Source of the DNA: Steinernema hermaphroditum
Taxonomy: Eukaryota > Nematoda > Chromadorea > Rhabditida > Steinernematidae
Reading direction: 5' to 3'
NCBI GenBank assembly: GCA_030435675.1
Contig: CM059622.1
Coordinates: 7,316,001 to 7,380,000 of the forward strand
DNA length: 64,000 nucleotides
This document shows positions 24,153-34,778 of this stretch, piece after piece (within the stretch, counting starts at the first letter, position 1; each line of letters opens with the position of its first letter). The position numbers and the translations under genes were made by a program. Below the pieces are notes generated by a model. The model was not told where the DNA came from, did no database searches, and worked only from the letters and a program-made list of their open reading frames with translations.

Positions 24153-24650
24153 AAAAAGAAACGACAGCACCCCCCGCGAAACGACCCTAGTATCGTGAAA
24201 TTGGCGCGTCAGGGCAATCGTGGCAGGACCCAACATTTGTGATCGGTTCTTTAGCTTGATACATAGGGGTCATCGATAAACTTGCGTGCGTTTTCGTTTT
24301 TCTCCCCGCCCAGCCACATATATCATCAAAATATGGCATAGTAACAAACAAACATGAACTGAAGATAGACCTTCTGGCTTTCTGTAGCAAAATTTTTTTT
24401 CTCAAACAGATACCGTACATTTTCTTTTGCACACTTCTCCGCAAAGGTGCCTAGATACGGTTCGTTAGTGGAACACCACGGTCTATGTAGATTTCAGAAT
24501 TAAGCGGCAAAGAAAGTGACAGCAGCGTCCGTCGTGGGTCCCGTCACGATGAGCTTGCTGTGTCAACTGCGCGGTACAATCGCGGAAGAATTCTATAAAC
24601 ACTGCAGAATTTGCATAAACCGTGTCGTTGATCAGGGAACATTGTGTAGA

Positions 24651-25284
24651 TATTGTATTCGTCAAAAATCTCTCGCAAAAAAGGAGAGGGCTCCTGCCAC
24701 GAAAATTTTGCGCGCGCATTTCACGCGCCAAAAAGTTTACAATGGGAAATGCTCAAAATCATAGTAATCCGATTCTTTTTTCGTTTCTGACGCGATTTCT
24801 CCAAATTCCATTAACGGACGGTTGCTCAGCAGACTCTGGCGCGTCGAATGAGCCCTGGCTCGACTGCCAGTATGCTTTCCTCGCAGAGTTATTAGGATCA
24901 ATGGTGGATGATGGCACCTTGAATCGTAAGCTGTGGATTTCTAAGAATATGATGGATTAGCTGCCCATCACTATGTCGTACATGGATCCTCCTGTGATTT
25001 AGGACATCTCCAACATATGAATCTGTAGCTAACTGTTCAACTCTCAATTGCAAACTAATGGTCATTCTAATAACTCTGCGAGGAAAGCAGAGGGCTTATT
25101 CGACGCGCCAGAGTCTGCTGAGCAACCGTCCGTTAATGAAATTTGGAGAAATCGCGTCAGAAATGAGAAAAAATCGGATTACTATGATTTTGAGCATTTC
25201 CCATTGTAAACTTTTTGGCGCGTGAAATGCGCGCGCAAAATTTTCGTGGCGGGAGCTTTGCGAGAGATTTTTGACGAATACAAT
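24651..25284. repeat. Inner long inverted repeat (hairpin, arms about 230-255 nt)
   Basis: The left arm 24651-24905 and right arm 25058-25284 are near-complete inverted copies around a loop of about 150 nt. Shared blocks include TATTGTATTCGTCAAAAATC, GTTTACAATGGGAAATGCTC and CAGCAGACTCTGGCGCGTCG. No ORF of known family lies inside. It sits within the outer fold-back element, so it is either the core of that element or a second non-autonomous insertion. A transcript would fold into a long double-stranded RNA. Confidence 0.8.
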
Positions 25285-25409
25285 AGCTTAGGGAAGCGAC
25301 ATGAGAAGGAAAATAACTGAAAAAAAAGTCAATGGCGTTTGCAGAAGGACAGATTGGGAATAGTACACCATACATCAAGCTTTTTCGTATTTTCTTTGTT
25401 GCTCTTCCA

Positions 25410-26199
25410 TACAGGGTGTACCATAAATACTGTAAGTGGTAAAAATAGCCACAACTATCCATTTTATGCATCAAACGACCCGTTTTATATAGCATTTGAA
25501 AGCGCAGTAAATTCTAAACAAGATACAATCAATCGCATTCAAAATGACTTCCGTCTGCGGCAATGCAAGCGTCCAACCGTTTCCGGAAATTCTTCAAAAT
25601 GGTCGCGATCATTTTTGGGGTGATTTCTTCCCAGGCCTTCTCCAGAGCGCGTTTTTGCACTTCTCAAGTCGAGAGGCCTTCTGTTGTTCCGTCAAGGCTT
25701 ATCCTTTTGCGAGCTTGTACGGATAGCGTTGGAGATCATCCCTGACAAGCCTCTGCATCGTCATCGTGCCGACACCGTGCTCCTTCGCAAGTTTTCTGAT
25801 GCTTCTCTGGGGATTTCGCTGGATTTTCTTCCGGACCATGTTCTTCAGCGCCGGCGTTCTTGCAGTGCGCCGTCGTCCGCTTCGCTCACGGTCCTTTATC
25901 CCTCCTGTATCTTGGAAACGCTCAACGACGCGTTGGACCTGCACATACTGGAATTTCAGGAGTTTCGCAATCTTAGAAATCGGCATTCCTCGCTTGTGGT
26001 GGGCGACGATTGCGGAACGGTCTTCTTCGGAAACCATTTTTTCTGGATAACAGCGAATAAATACCAGCGAAAAACACATTTTCTACACCAAAAAGAAGCG
26101 ACAAACACGAATAAAGCAATTGCGGCGAGCGAAAATGCGGAAAAGCTTTAAAAAAATTATGAATTCGGACGACTTACAGTATTTATGGTACACCCTGTA
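25410..26199 (-). mobile_element. Internally deleted Tc1/mariner element with intact ends
   Basis: Bounded by perfect 26-bp terminal inverted repeats, CAGGGTGTACCATAAATACT... at 25412 and its complement ending at 26197. Each is flanked by TA (25410-25411 and 26198-26199), the classic Tc1/mariner target duplication. The transposase is oriented on the minus strand and lacks its catalytic core. Intact ends suggest it could still be moved in trans by a full-length relative. Confidence 0.9.
25529..26037 (-). pseudogene. Mariner-type transposase remnant without DDE core
   Basis: From ATG 26037 it encodes the N-terminal paired helix-turn-helix (MVSEEDRSAIVAHHKRGMPI; QVQRVVERFQDTGGI; RSIRKLAKEHGVGTMTMQRL). 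A TAA stop follows YPYKLAKG, then ALTEQQKASRLEKCKNAL. Near 25,645 the frame shifts and jumps to the family C-terminus (ALEKAWEEITPKM; NFRKRLDACIAADGSHFE), stop 25529-25531. The middle part, carrying the catalytic acidic triad, is missing. Confidence 0.85.
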
Positions 26200-26380
26200 T
26201 TTTGATGATACGTGTGGCTAGGCGGGGAGAAAAACGAAAATGCACGCAAGTTTATCGATGACCCCTATGTATGGAGCTAAAGAACCGATCACAAATACTG
26301 GGTCCTGCCACGATTGCCCTGACGCACCAATTCCACGATACGCGGCTCGTTTCGCGGGGGACGATGTCGTTTCTTTTCAG

Positions 26381-27560
26381 TCATCACCAGCCAGGGGAAG
26401 GAATCCGGCGCATCGGAAAAACCACCTTTGGCGACTGGACGAGAGACGATTCGAGAAGACGCCGAAAATACGCACGACAAGCGATTAGTCATGTATACAT
26501 CCGTCCTGCTCCCTTCCGGGGCGAAGCCACCATATCTCGTTTCTGCGCACGGAGAACTGCATCTGCAGGCGGACTCCCAAAGCGAATCGCCTGGATACTT
26601 AGGAACCCAGCGCGATATCGATTGGCGGACACGCGTGTCGACCAGATAAAACACGGAGGGCGCTTCAGTCGTGCACCCTTCGGCCGTGCGGAGTAGTGCT
26701 CTCGCCGATATTCGCCCCGTGCCTGCTTTGCCTTCTCCGCCAAAAAACGCTTCGGCTGTGCAGGAGCCGTCGACGCTTCTTCTCTGCGATTTCAAGTGTG
26801 CGACCCGTAAACGTACGATAAACGGTCCCGTTTATTCGAATCGTCCGTTTATGGTTTGCAAACTGGAGATTACGGAGTACCATCCTCAGGCGGCCGGCTT
26901 CATCAACAAAGAAAAACTTAAAGAGAATCTGGATCTTCTTGTTCACATTATTTGAAAAAAGATTTGGTTGCAATAAATGCACGGACTCGTAAACCGAATT
27001 TATAAAACCTTGCAATGGCTAAAATTCTGCTCAGAAGGATATGTGTACGACACATGCAGTTCAACATGTTACACATCCATATAAATCTGACAAACGGTGC
27101 CACAGTAGAAACAAAACACAAGGTTCAGTGACTGCCCACAGCGTGAGCCGTCGAAAAATAGCCGTTATAAAAACAAAAGCGATCTGAGCGATTAAAAACA
27201 GCGATAACGCAGTACATGAAGCATGAAAAAAATGCAAGAATGGGGTAAGGAAGTGGTTATCTTCCCGCCCTTCTCTTCCTACGCCGTTACCTGGAAAAAC
27301 AACTTAGGCGAGCGCGAGGCTGCCTCCGAAGATGTCACCCTCACGTTTTTTTCCATCCGGTGATGAGTTCCCTCAAGGTTTCCAAAATACCGAAGAAAAT
27401 CAATTTCTAGAGGAGTCCAGTGCAGAGCGAGAACTTTCGAATGGAAATACATGATGCGACGATCGAGTTGTACGGTAGCGTTCGAGACGAAAGAAACGTT
27501 TCCCTGTAGCCTTTCGCTCTTCTGCTTCCCTTCATTCTAACTCATTTTCATTCTTTTCAG
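26381..27560. other. Gene-free flank between transposon island and NDUFS4
   Basis: About 1.2 kb without a recognisable gene. Open frames of 80-170 codons exist on both strands near 26.3-26.8 kb but match nothing known and look like shadows of GC-richer sequence. The NDUFS4 promoter is expected near 27.3-27.5 kb. One TACGGTA lies at 27471. Confidence 0.4.
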
Positions 27561-27562
27561 AT

Positions 27563-28183
27563 ATGCTTCGACTGGGAATCTCTCAGTCCCTTCGCGTTTG
27601 CGGAGCGGTGCGCTCCTTCGCCGACAAGGCTTCCGTCCCCGTGACGCGCCTTAGCGACGCCAAGCGGAAGTCGCTCGACGACGTGCTCGGGGCTGCCGAA
27701 CAGAAGACTCCAATTCCCGTAAACTCCCATTGAGCCTCCTTCTTCTGACCTGAACCATTTTAGGTCTCCAGCAACATCAACGAGACGATGGACCTCGCCG
27801 GAATTCCTGAGGAACACATGGCACAACGAAGCGCGCGCATCTTCAAGCCCGCCCGCGAAGCCACGCAGACCGCCTGGAACAACACGAACGTGTGGAAGAT
27901 CGAACTTGACAACCGTGAGCGTTGGGAGAATCCCCTTATGGGATGGAGCAGCACGTGAGTCAGCGTTTCCCTCGTCCTCTAGGCAAGTGCTCCTTCCAGT
28001 GCCGACCCTCTGAGCAACATCTCCATGAATCTGGACTTCGCCTCTGCGGAAGATGCCATCGCCTTCTGCGAAAAGAATCACTGGAATTACGAAGTTGAGA
28101 AGCCGAAGGAGCGCCAGATAAAGTTGAAGAGCTACGGAGCGAACTTCTCGTGGAATAAGCGAACTCGTGTTGGAACGAAATAA
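27563..28183 (+). CDS. NDUFS4: NADH dehydrogenase (complex I) 18 kDa subunit NDUFS4
   Basis: Accessory subunit of the complex I N-module in mitochondria. The N-terminus is a presequence ([20 protein letters not shown]). Then come [40 protein letters not shown], the [19 protein letters not shown] segment and the diagnostic C-terminus [17 protein letters not shown] [18 protein letters not shown]. Exons are 27561-27718, 27764-27954 and 28000-28183 with 45-nt introns. The ATG lies two nt after a CTTTTCAG acceptor, as in SL trans-spliced genes. The next + strand gene, SS18, starts 185 nt downstream, so the two could be one operon. Confidence 0.95.
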
Positions 28184-28368
28184 CGCCTATTCTGTATAAA
28201 TTCTAGATTCCGCTCGTTGATGAGTAAAGTAGTTCTTCTTTGCGCTATCTTTCGCTTCTTCTGGTTTCGTCCAATTGTTATTCGTTTGCACCATTTTCTA
28301 CGTTTCCATCGATGAGCTGTATCGGTTGTAGGCTAATTATTGCTATGTTTTGTGTGTTTTAGGCCAAG

Positions 28369-29099
28369 ATGTCGGTAATTTTCAACAAGGACGATGAGAC
28401 GCCAGTCGACGCGGCAACGATAGAGAAGATGCTCGAAGAAAACAGCCTCCTCATCCAAACTATAAAGTCTTATCAAGCCCAAGGACGTGCGAGCGAAGCT
28501 CTGAAGTACCAGCGCCTGCTACACAGAAATTTATATTTCCTTGCGAATGTGGCTGACAGATCTTTGGCACTGGAACTATCCAACGAGGCTCAGGTTGGAT
28601 CCTCTTCGTATTCCTCGCAAAATTCAAGTATCGCTGATTTTAGGGGACCTCGAGTCAACAACAAGGAGCGCATCAACCTCCGGAGCAAACGCCGACGCCA
28701 CCTCAGTTGCAGGTTCCTCCAACACAACCGGCGCACGCGTATCCGAATCCGACTACACAGCATCTCCAGGGGCATCCGGGCGGACCTCCACATCCCCAGC
28801 ACACCTATCCAGGTCCACCACCAAACCAGCAAACGCATGGGTATCCTGGTGCGCCGATGCATCCCCACCAACAAGCGTACGCCGGTGGACCGCCTATACC
28901 ATATCCCGGGGAACAGCGTTCACCACATCCGGGACCTCCACCCCCTGGAATGCACATGTCCCCTCAAGTGCCTCCTCCATCGCACCATCAGCAACATCCT
29001 CCAGGAGCCTATCCCCAAGGCTATCCGACGTCCATGGCCGAACATCAGATGCATTACCCCCCAATGCACATGACACAGCAGCCGCCGAAGTCAATGTAG
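28369..29099 (+). CDS. SS18: SS18/SYT family subunit of BAF-type chromatin remodeller
   Basis: The N-terminal SNH domain (IEKMLEENSLLIQTIKSYQA, GRASEALKYQRLLHRNLYFL, ANVADRS) is the conserved part of SS18, which docks on the BRG1/BRM ATPase module. It is followed, after a 50-nt intron, by a proline-, glutamine-, glycine- and tyrosine-rich tail (QPGY-like; HPGGPPHPQHTYPGPP, PGAYPQGYP) ending QPPKSM, stop 29097-29099. The ATG follows a TGTGTTTTAG acceptor by six nt. It lies 185 nt after the NDUFS4 stop in the same direction. Confidence 0.9.
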
Positions 29100-29285
29100 C
29101 CGCCCCCATCCGCGCTTTCCGTGCGAATTGTCGATCTTCTTGAGAAACGGGTCTCCCGACATTCAAGCAGCGTTTAATAGATAACGTTTACCTGTATCAT
29201 GCAACTACATCTGTTAATTAAATTCTAAATTCACCTATTGGTACATCTATCACTATTTACAGAGATGCATGCGTTCACCGGTTTC

Positions 29286-30792
29286 TCAGATTCCAGCGTC
29301 CGATCGTTCAGGAGGGTTGCTCAAGTACTCATCGTTGAAATGGATGACGATGACCGTTATGTCGTCCCGGTGACTTCTGGCCATTCCGGGGGGCAGCTGC
29401 AGGCTGTCGCGTAGTCGCTCGTATTGCAGTTCGGTTCCGCCAGTGACGCCTCCGAGAGCGTGCCTGATGATGTGCGTTGCGCTATTGTCGTCGAGGGGCT
29501 TCTTGCTCTCGCCAGCTCTCCTTTCCTTGAGCTCTTTGCTCACCTGAATCGAACTGTGACTGGCACAGCTGCTTTTCACGTTACCTGCTTGAGATTCGAA
29601 CCGATTTTGGGCACGTAGGGCGTCAGCGTCTGAGTTCCCAGATTGTGGTCATTGACTAACCGCACAACCGTATCCGGATCGAGCCAGTCCCAGAGACCAT
29701 CGCTCGCGATAACCATGAAACGATCGTTAGGCGTTAGCTGGTGGTAGAATACTTCCGGCAAAGCTGTCAGATATGGTGGACTCAATAAGAATTGTGGCAA
29801 CGTATCTCCTAGCGGCTCCATAACGACCCGTTGTAACTGAGCTGGCCACTTGTACCTCACATCTCCAAACGCTCTCAGAGGATACAGTTCTCCTAAGAGG
29901 CGACCACCTAAAAGGAGCTTAAGCAGATGTGGGCACAGAGTACGTACCTCTGAGAACGGTGGTGTGTTCCGAAGCGGGGTGACTATTCCGGATTCGCTTC
30001 ACTTCGTCGGCGTTCTCAATCGTGTGTGCCTTCGAAAGTTGCCGCGCAATGATCATACCGTGGTGGTTCACGCCCAAGACGGCGGCTCCATCGCCGACGT
30101 TGGCTACGTGCAGATGGTTATGGCGAACATGGGCTACTGTCGCACACGAACCAGAGGTGGCTACGCTAGCACTCATCCTACAAGACAGTGATCATGCACC
30201 CGGAGTGCAAGAAAATTACGTACCTGCACACACGGCCTTTGGCGTCCGGAAGCGCTCCGGCGGCGATGTCCTCGTCGAGCGCTATGAAGGCAGCTTGCAT
30301 GGCTTTCCTGACGGTGCAGAGATCGGAATCGCCGACAAATTTGTTGTGGAAGTCACGTACGTTCCTTTCATGAGTTTGCTTGAAAGGAGCCGGAAGACGG
30401 AAGTCGGCACTGGAGAACAGCCACTGGAGCCTTTCGCGGAGCGGCATCTCGGCGACGGTGTGCTTCGAGAGGACTGAAGCGCAGTGGTAGTCGAAGAGTC
30501 GCGTTGAAACATGGCGACTGCAGGACGCTCCTCCATGGCCGTCGAAGACGCCGAAAAGGAAGGCGTTCGACGAGAGGCACTTGGAAGCCGAGAAGTAGTC
30601 TTCTATGGGGCGATTCGCGGCTAGTTGGCAGACGTCGACGCGGGCGACGGCGTCTTCGAAGAGGATGCAGCTGCGTTCGTGTGCCCTCAGTTGCGCATCG
30701 GTGCTGCTCCTTGAGCGCATTCCACGTCGCACAAGAAGCGACGGAGGTGGCGTCCGTTTCCACATTACATTTCCTCGTGTCACGCGTGACAA
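29286..30792 (-). CDS. PDP1: Pyruvate dehydrogenase phosphatase, PP2C family
   Basis: Mitochondrial PP2C that dephosphorylates the pyruvate dehydrogenase E1 alpha subunit. A basic N-terminus (MSRVTRGNVMWKRTPP) could be a matrix signal. PP2C metal motifs are present: ANRPIEDYF, FGVFDGHGG, MVIASDGLWDWL and SHRDDITVIVIHFN. PDP-specific sequence includes GELYPLRAFGDVRYKWPAQL, LSPPYLTALPEVFYHQLTP and ATHIIRHALGG. Stop 29286-29288. The CDS is a little shorter than human PDP1. The MGAT5 gene lies 311 nt upstream on the same strand. Confidence 0.92.
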
Positions 30793-31103
30793 GAATCTTG
30801 AAGTGGACGGAGATTAAGCTGTACGGATGGAAACGATAAACGAACAAAAGTCACGCATCACGTAAACAAGTTGCTCGCGAATGCAAAGGCGGCGGTCCCA
30901 ACACGCGCCGACTGGACGCCCACAGGTGACAACAGTGCGACCGGAGTGTTCCAATAAATACTCTTTACTTTGGAACTGACAAGAAGGCGACAATAAATTT
31001 TTTACATTTTGAGCGATCGAGTGTTATGGCGAGATAATATTACAAAGTATCAGGATCCATGAAGCTGAGATGCATTAGGGAGAAGAGAGGATGAGGGGAA
31101 TGA
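30793..31103. other. Gap between MGAT5 stop and PDP start
   Basis: 311 nt with no gene. It contains the MGAT5 3' UTR and the PDP 5' end. The spacing is also within the range of nematode operons, with MGAT5 upstream. Confidence 0.4.
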
Positions 31104-33553
31104 CTAGGTGCAATCCTTGCAGAGGATGCTCTGGCCCTCCTTGAATGACCTGCACGGACAGATTCGCTGCACAAGTGTCGGCGGTTTCGAGGCGCAACTG
31201 TAGAGGAGGGGATTCTGTTGCAACAGGCAGCTCGTGGGAGCGTATGTTAGGGAAGCATTCCGCCGTGCTTCGCTGCAGTGCCCGAACTTCGTGACTTCTT
31301 CAGGGTTGTTTATCCTCCAAAAAAATGTCCGCTCGCAGAGCAATCCTAAACATTTGGAAAAGGTTATACGCTTCCTATTGACGGACTACCTTCAGCGGCA
31401 CATGCTTCTTGACAAGAGAGACCTGCTCCGGACTGAATGATGCGGGCGGAAGAGAAAGGCGGCCACGTGTGTTTCTCTGTGCAGAAGTTGTGGTGCGAAG
31501 TGAGGATGTGGACCCTTTCAAGCATCCCAGGAGCCGTGAATTCATACGGCAAATACGGATGAACGGATATGTTGAGGACGGCGCTTAGGACCTTGCGGAG
31601 ACTTGTTTTATTTGACAGGTCTACCGTATACACGAGGGGTTCTCCGACGAATCGCTCCACGTACGGGTTCTGACTCGTTAACTGAAGTGTTCATTAGATT
31701 CATGCTCTGGAGAAGGACTTACCTCTCGCAGTGTAGGTTTATCGGCGAAGAACTTGTAAGAACGCCTGGACTTAGGAGGAACGAATTTGGGATTGATGAA
31801 AACTGCTCCGTTCGCAATGGCTTCGAGGGGCGCAGGACCCTCGAGTGGGAACCCGAGGCCAAAGAAGATCTTTGTCTTTCTTAACAAACTGTGGAAATCG
31901 GGGCCGTTGAGCAGATGATGATTGACAATATCCCACTTCTTCAACATTTCCGCTTTTCCATCTGCAACCGTCGCGTGGATTGGGGTGAACTCCTTGAGGA
32001 CATCAAGTACAGAATCCATCCCTTCCCACATGTAGTTCTCCTTTCCGTACACCAGCGAGATGTTTTCGCGTTGCACTGGGACAGAGGTGGCTCGGTCATG
32101 CAGTTCGACAACGAAACCAAGGAATGTGTTGTCATCGGTGTGAGGGTACATGGTCAGAAACTGTCCGAGTTTCAGTTGATGTCCGCCCCACGTGTTGGTG
32201 GTCTTTCCTCCGAGTTCAGACCGATGCTTCAAAAAGTACTCGTTCGAGTTGAATTCTGCATGAGTGCCGAAGCTGTCCAAAACCCTCACACGGCAGCTAT
32301 AATAGTACAGTATGATTTGCGGATGATTTGCGCTTACGATATGGAAGAATAAACTTTCTTCACCTTCCTTCGCATCATTCGGAGTCCCATTATGTCCGTG
32401 AAGATGAGATCCACTGGATTATTACCCTGTGAATTGCAGGCATCCATGCCACCGGCCATTTTAGAGATAGTGCTAAAATTTCCATTTACACGCTTGCACG
32501 AGGATGGTGAACCTTCTAAATGTCACTGTTTCCGTAGATATGATCAATTTGTGGCCGAGAAGATAGAGTGATGCAATGAGGTCCGACCACTGAACCAACT
32601 CCCCGAGGGGTCCACCTTTTGCAGATTTCGTTCCAAAATTTAAGCCCGTTTCCTTGCTTAGGAATCCAAGATGTAGCATAATCTGAACAGCTACTATTGG
32701 TGAATGTATGAAAGACGGAAAAATTACGGTTAGTCGACGGTGCTCGAAAAGCGAAGGATCCTTTTGCGTTGACTGCTTAAGGGCGTCACTCCAGGTAGGC
32801 CACATCCTGGTCAGCCTTCCCTTCATCCACTGGAAGTTGACGGGATTGTCCGCCATCAGTTCGAACAATCCGTTGATATCAGTCTGATTCTAACGTAAAT
32901 AACGATAATGAGTATACCTTCAATGCGGTACTTACTTTTGACATAGAAGCTTTTCTTGGTTGCACGACTTTCCTCCAGGGAAGTACAGGACAGAAATGTT
33001 GTACCTCGGAGAGGAAGACCGAAAACGAGCAGTCCGTCCCGTCGACGCCGTTCTGTGCGTAACACTTCTCCGACTGCCAAAATTGCCGCATCCAGGCCAT
33101 CTTTTCTCTGCATTCCGGATAATTCTCGTCGTCCAGGAATGCGTCCGAAGTACAATTCCTTCCTGCAAGATCGTCTATTGATCGCTTAACGTCAACCACC
33201 CCACGTGCCAGGAATTGGACTGGAAGTCCACAGACGTTGCCGAATCCGGGCCTGGATATTTCTTCGGCGTATCTCAAACTGCAAGTCATCATATTCTTGG
33301 CGCTGAAACAGTCCGAAGGCGTCATTATTTTCTTCATGTCAGGATTTGCACTTACCGGGCTAGCTTGGTTCAAGTAATCCAAAGTGTGGAGCACAAACAT
33401 GAAGAGTCCGATCGCAGAGAGGAGCGACATGGTGAAGAAGAATCGCCGCCGCACGGACTCTCTCCGGAACCATCGGTCGAAGCGCCTCCAGAGCTCGTAC
33501 GCTCTCCAGTGCCATTGTCGTCCGGAGAGGCTCCCCGCTCGCAGATTCACCAT
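31104..33553 (-). CDS. gly-2: Alpha-1,6-mannosylglycoprotein 6-beta-N-acetylglucosaminyltransferase V
   Basis: Golgi type II enzyme that adds the beta-1,6 GlcNAc branch to N-glycans. A short basic cytoplasmic tail precedes the anchor RRRFFFTMSLLSAIGLFMFV. Conserved segments follow: MAWMRQFWQSEKCYAQNGVD, LGFLSKETGLNFGTKSAKGG, GELVQWSDLIASLYLLGH, DSFGTHAEFN, WGGHQLKLGQFLTMYPHTDD, YGKENYMWEG, LRKTKIFFGLGFPLEGPAPL and EAIANGAVFINPKF. The cysteine-rich C-terminus ends CPCRSFKEGQSILCKDC at 31104. This matches MGAT5/GLY-2 along its length. The ATG at 33553 directly follows a TCCGTAG acceptor. Confidence 0.94.
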
Positions 33554-34157
33554 CTACGGAGCGAAGAATGGCGATTAGGGGATTCCAACTCTGTCCTGGC
33601 TTCTTCGGGCTCGTCGCCTTCTTCTCTGAAAAGAGTGACTTCGAGGTCTACTCGGCGAACGCGGCGATTCCCTGTGGCGTGACGCATTCAAATTCGAGTT
33701 ATAAATATCAGCTGGCAGAGGTGTGCCATACTCCACGTAGAAATGTCTGAGAGGTCTTGCAGCGATTATCTGCAGAGAAACGCGGTTCGAACTTTCTTTG
33801 TGATACAATTCTCTCGCCTTCGGAGGCACCTTCGCGAATCCGCTCCCCGCGCGGCCCCTCCATTCACCTGCTGCAGCGTGCCCTGCGTAGCAGGGCGTCC
33901 GCGGCGCCCGCTTGTTGATGGCTTCGGAGCTGGGGACGCTTTGTGTCGTCATGCGTGGAAAACTCAAAAAATGCTCCGAGGTGGAGAGGGAGAGAGAACC
34001 ACTCCTTCACAAGAGAAGTTTCGCGATACCGCCATTTTTCTTTTCCATGTTTCATTTAAACTGCCCTTTTCGGTGGACGCGCTTCTGTACTTTTATATCA
34101 TAAGAGTTTTTTAAATGACTCTCATTTTCAGAAGGGTTTTGGGAAACCTCCGGCAGT
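33554..34157. promoter_or_regulatory. Divergent promoter region, MGAT5 and NTF2
   Basis: About 600 nt between divergent starts. No coding exon is recognised. A TTTTCAG acceptor near 34,131 lies 27 nt before the NTF2 ATG. Confidence 0.4.
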
Positions 34158-34652
34158 ATGAGCTTCAATCCAAACTTCGAAGAAATTGGCACCGCGTTCA
34201 TCCAGCACTACTACAGCAAGTTCGATGTTTCGGATATCACTGCCCGTTCTCAAGGCCTTTCGGATCTTTACGATCCCCAAAATTCGTATCTGACCTTTGA
34301 AGGAAATCAAGTGCGTGGACGCGATCAAATTCTACAGAAATTCGCGGTTCGTCCAGATGACCTATAACTGCGCTCTCTACGTACACGTGTTCTAGAGCCT
34401 TACCTTCAAGAATATCCAGCGGGCTGTTACGAAGACTGACTGCCAACCTCTTGCTGACGGATCCATCGTTGTAGCTGTTTTCGGCCAGCTGAAGGTAAGA
34501 GCGGCGAAGCCCACTGTATCAAGTGACGCTTTTTTCTTTAGACCGATGAAGACCCTATCCAGTCATACAATCAGTTCTTCATTCTGAAGCCGAACGGAGC
34601 GTCGTTCTATATCGCCAATGAAATCTTCCGCCTTGTTTTACACGATATGTGA
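34158..34652 (+). CDS. ran-4: Nuclear transport factor 2
   Basis: Small dimeric carrier that brings RanGDP back into the nucleus. Exons are 34158-34346, 34396-34494 and 34542-34652. The protein begins MSFNPNFEEIGTAFIQHYYS and carries LSDLYDPQNSYLTFEGNQVR and RGRDQILQKFA. It continues PLADGSIVVAVFGQLK, then QSYNQFFILKPNGASFYIAN and ends IFRLVLHDM. Length (about 132 residues) and all blocks fit NTF2; it lacks the UBA, RRM or NXF features of other NTF2-fold proteins. The next gene starts 126 nt downstream, behind its own splice acceptor. Confidence 0.94.
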
Positions 34653-34773
34653 ATAGATGTTCTGTGCTTGAAGTAAATATCGATTTGCGCTTAAGTTGTG
34701 TTTCCTTCATCGATGTATTTTGTCTTTGAAATACTTTCAAGTTTGCTCGCAACCTTCAACTTGGGCATTGTGT

Positions 34774-34775
34774 AG
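34774..34775 (+). promoter_or_regulatory. Trans-splice acceptor of the downstream gene in a candidate operon
   Basis: The AG of CATTGTGTAG lies three nt before the TMEM208 ATG and 122 nt after the NTF2 stop. In nematodes this position and spacing are typical of an internal operon gene. Which leader is used cannot be told from DNA. Confidence 0.55.
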
Positions 34776-34778
34776 GTG

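Larger units (their letters stand above)
24153..26380. repeat. Large fold-back element (outer inverted repeat, about 2.2 kb)
   Basis: The left arm (about 24153-24345) and right arm (about 26200-26380) are inverted copies: AAAAGAAACGAC, GGCAATCGTGGCAGGACCC, GATCGGTTCTTTAGCT and CGTTTTTCTCCCCGCC on the left recur reversed on the right. The right arm is interrupted by the mariner element: sequence before it (TTTGTTGCTCTTCCATA) plus sequence after it (TTTTGATGATAC) lines up with the uninterrupted left arm. No transposase of its own was recognised. Target-site duplications were not resolved. Confidence 0.75.

Noticed and set aside
26271..26795. Overlapping open frames right of the transposon island
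   Set aside because: The left part lies in the fold-back arm and the rest matches nothing. Both strands are equally open, which is typical of non-coding GC-rich DNA.
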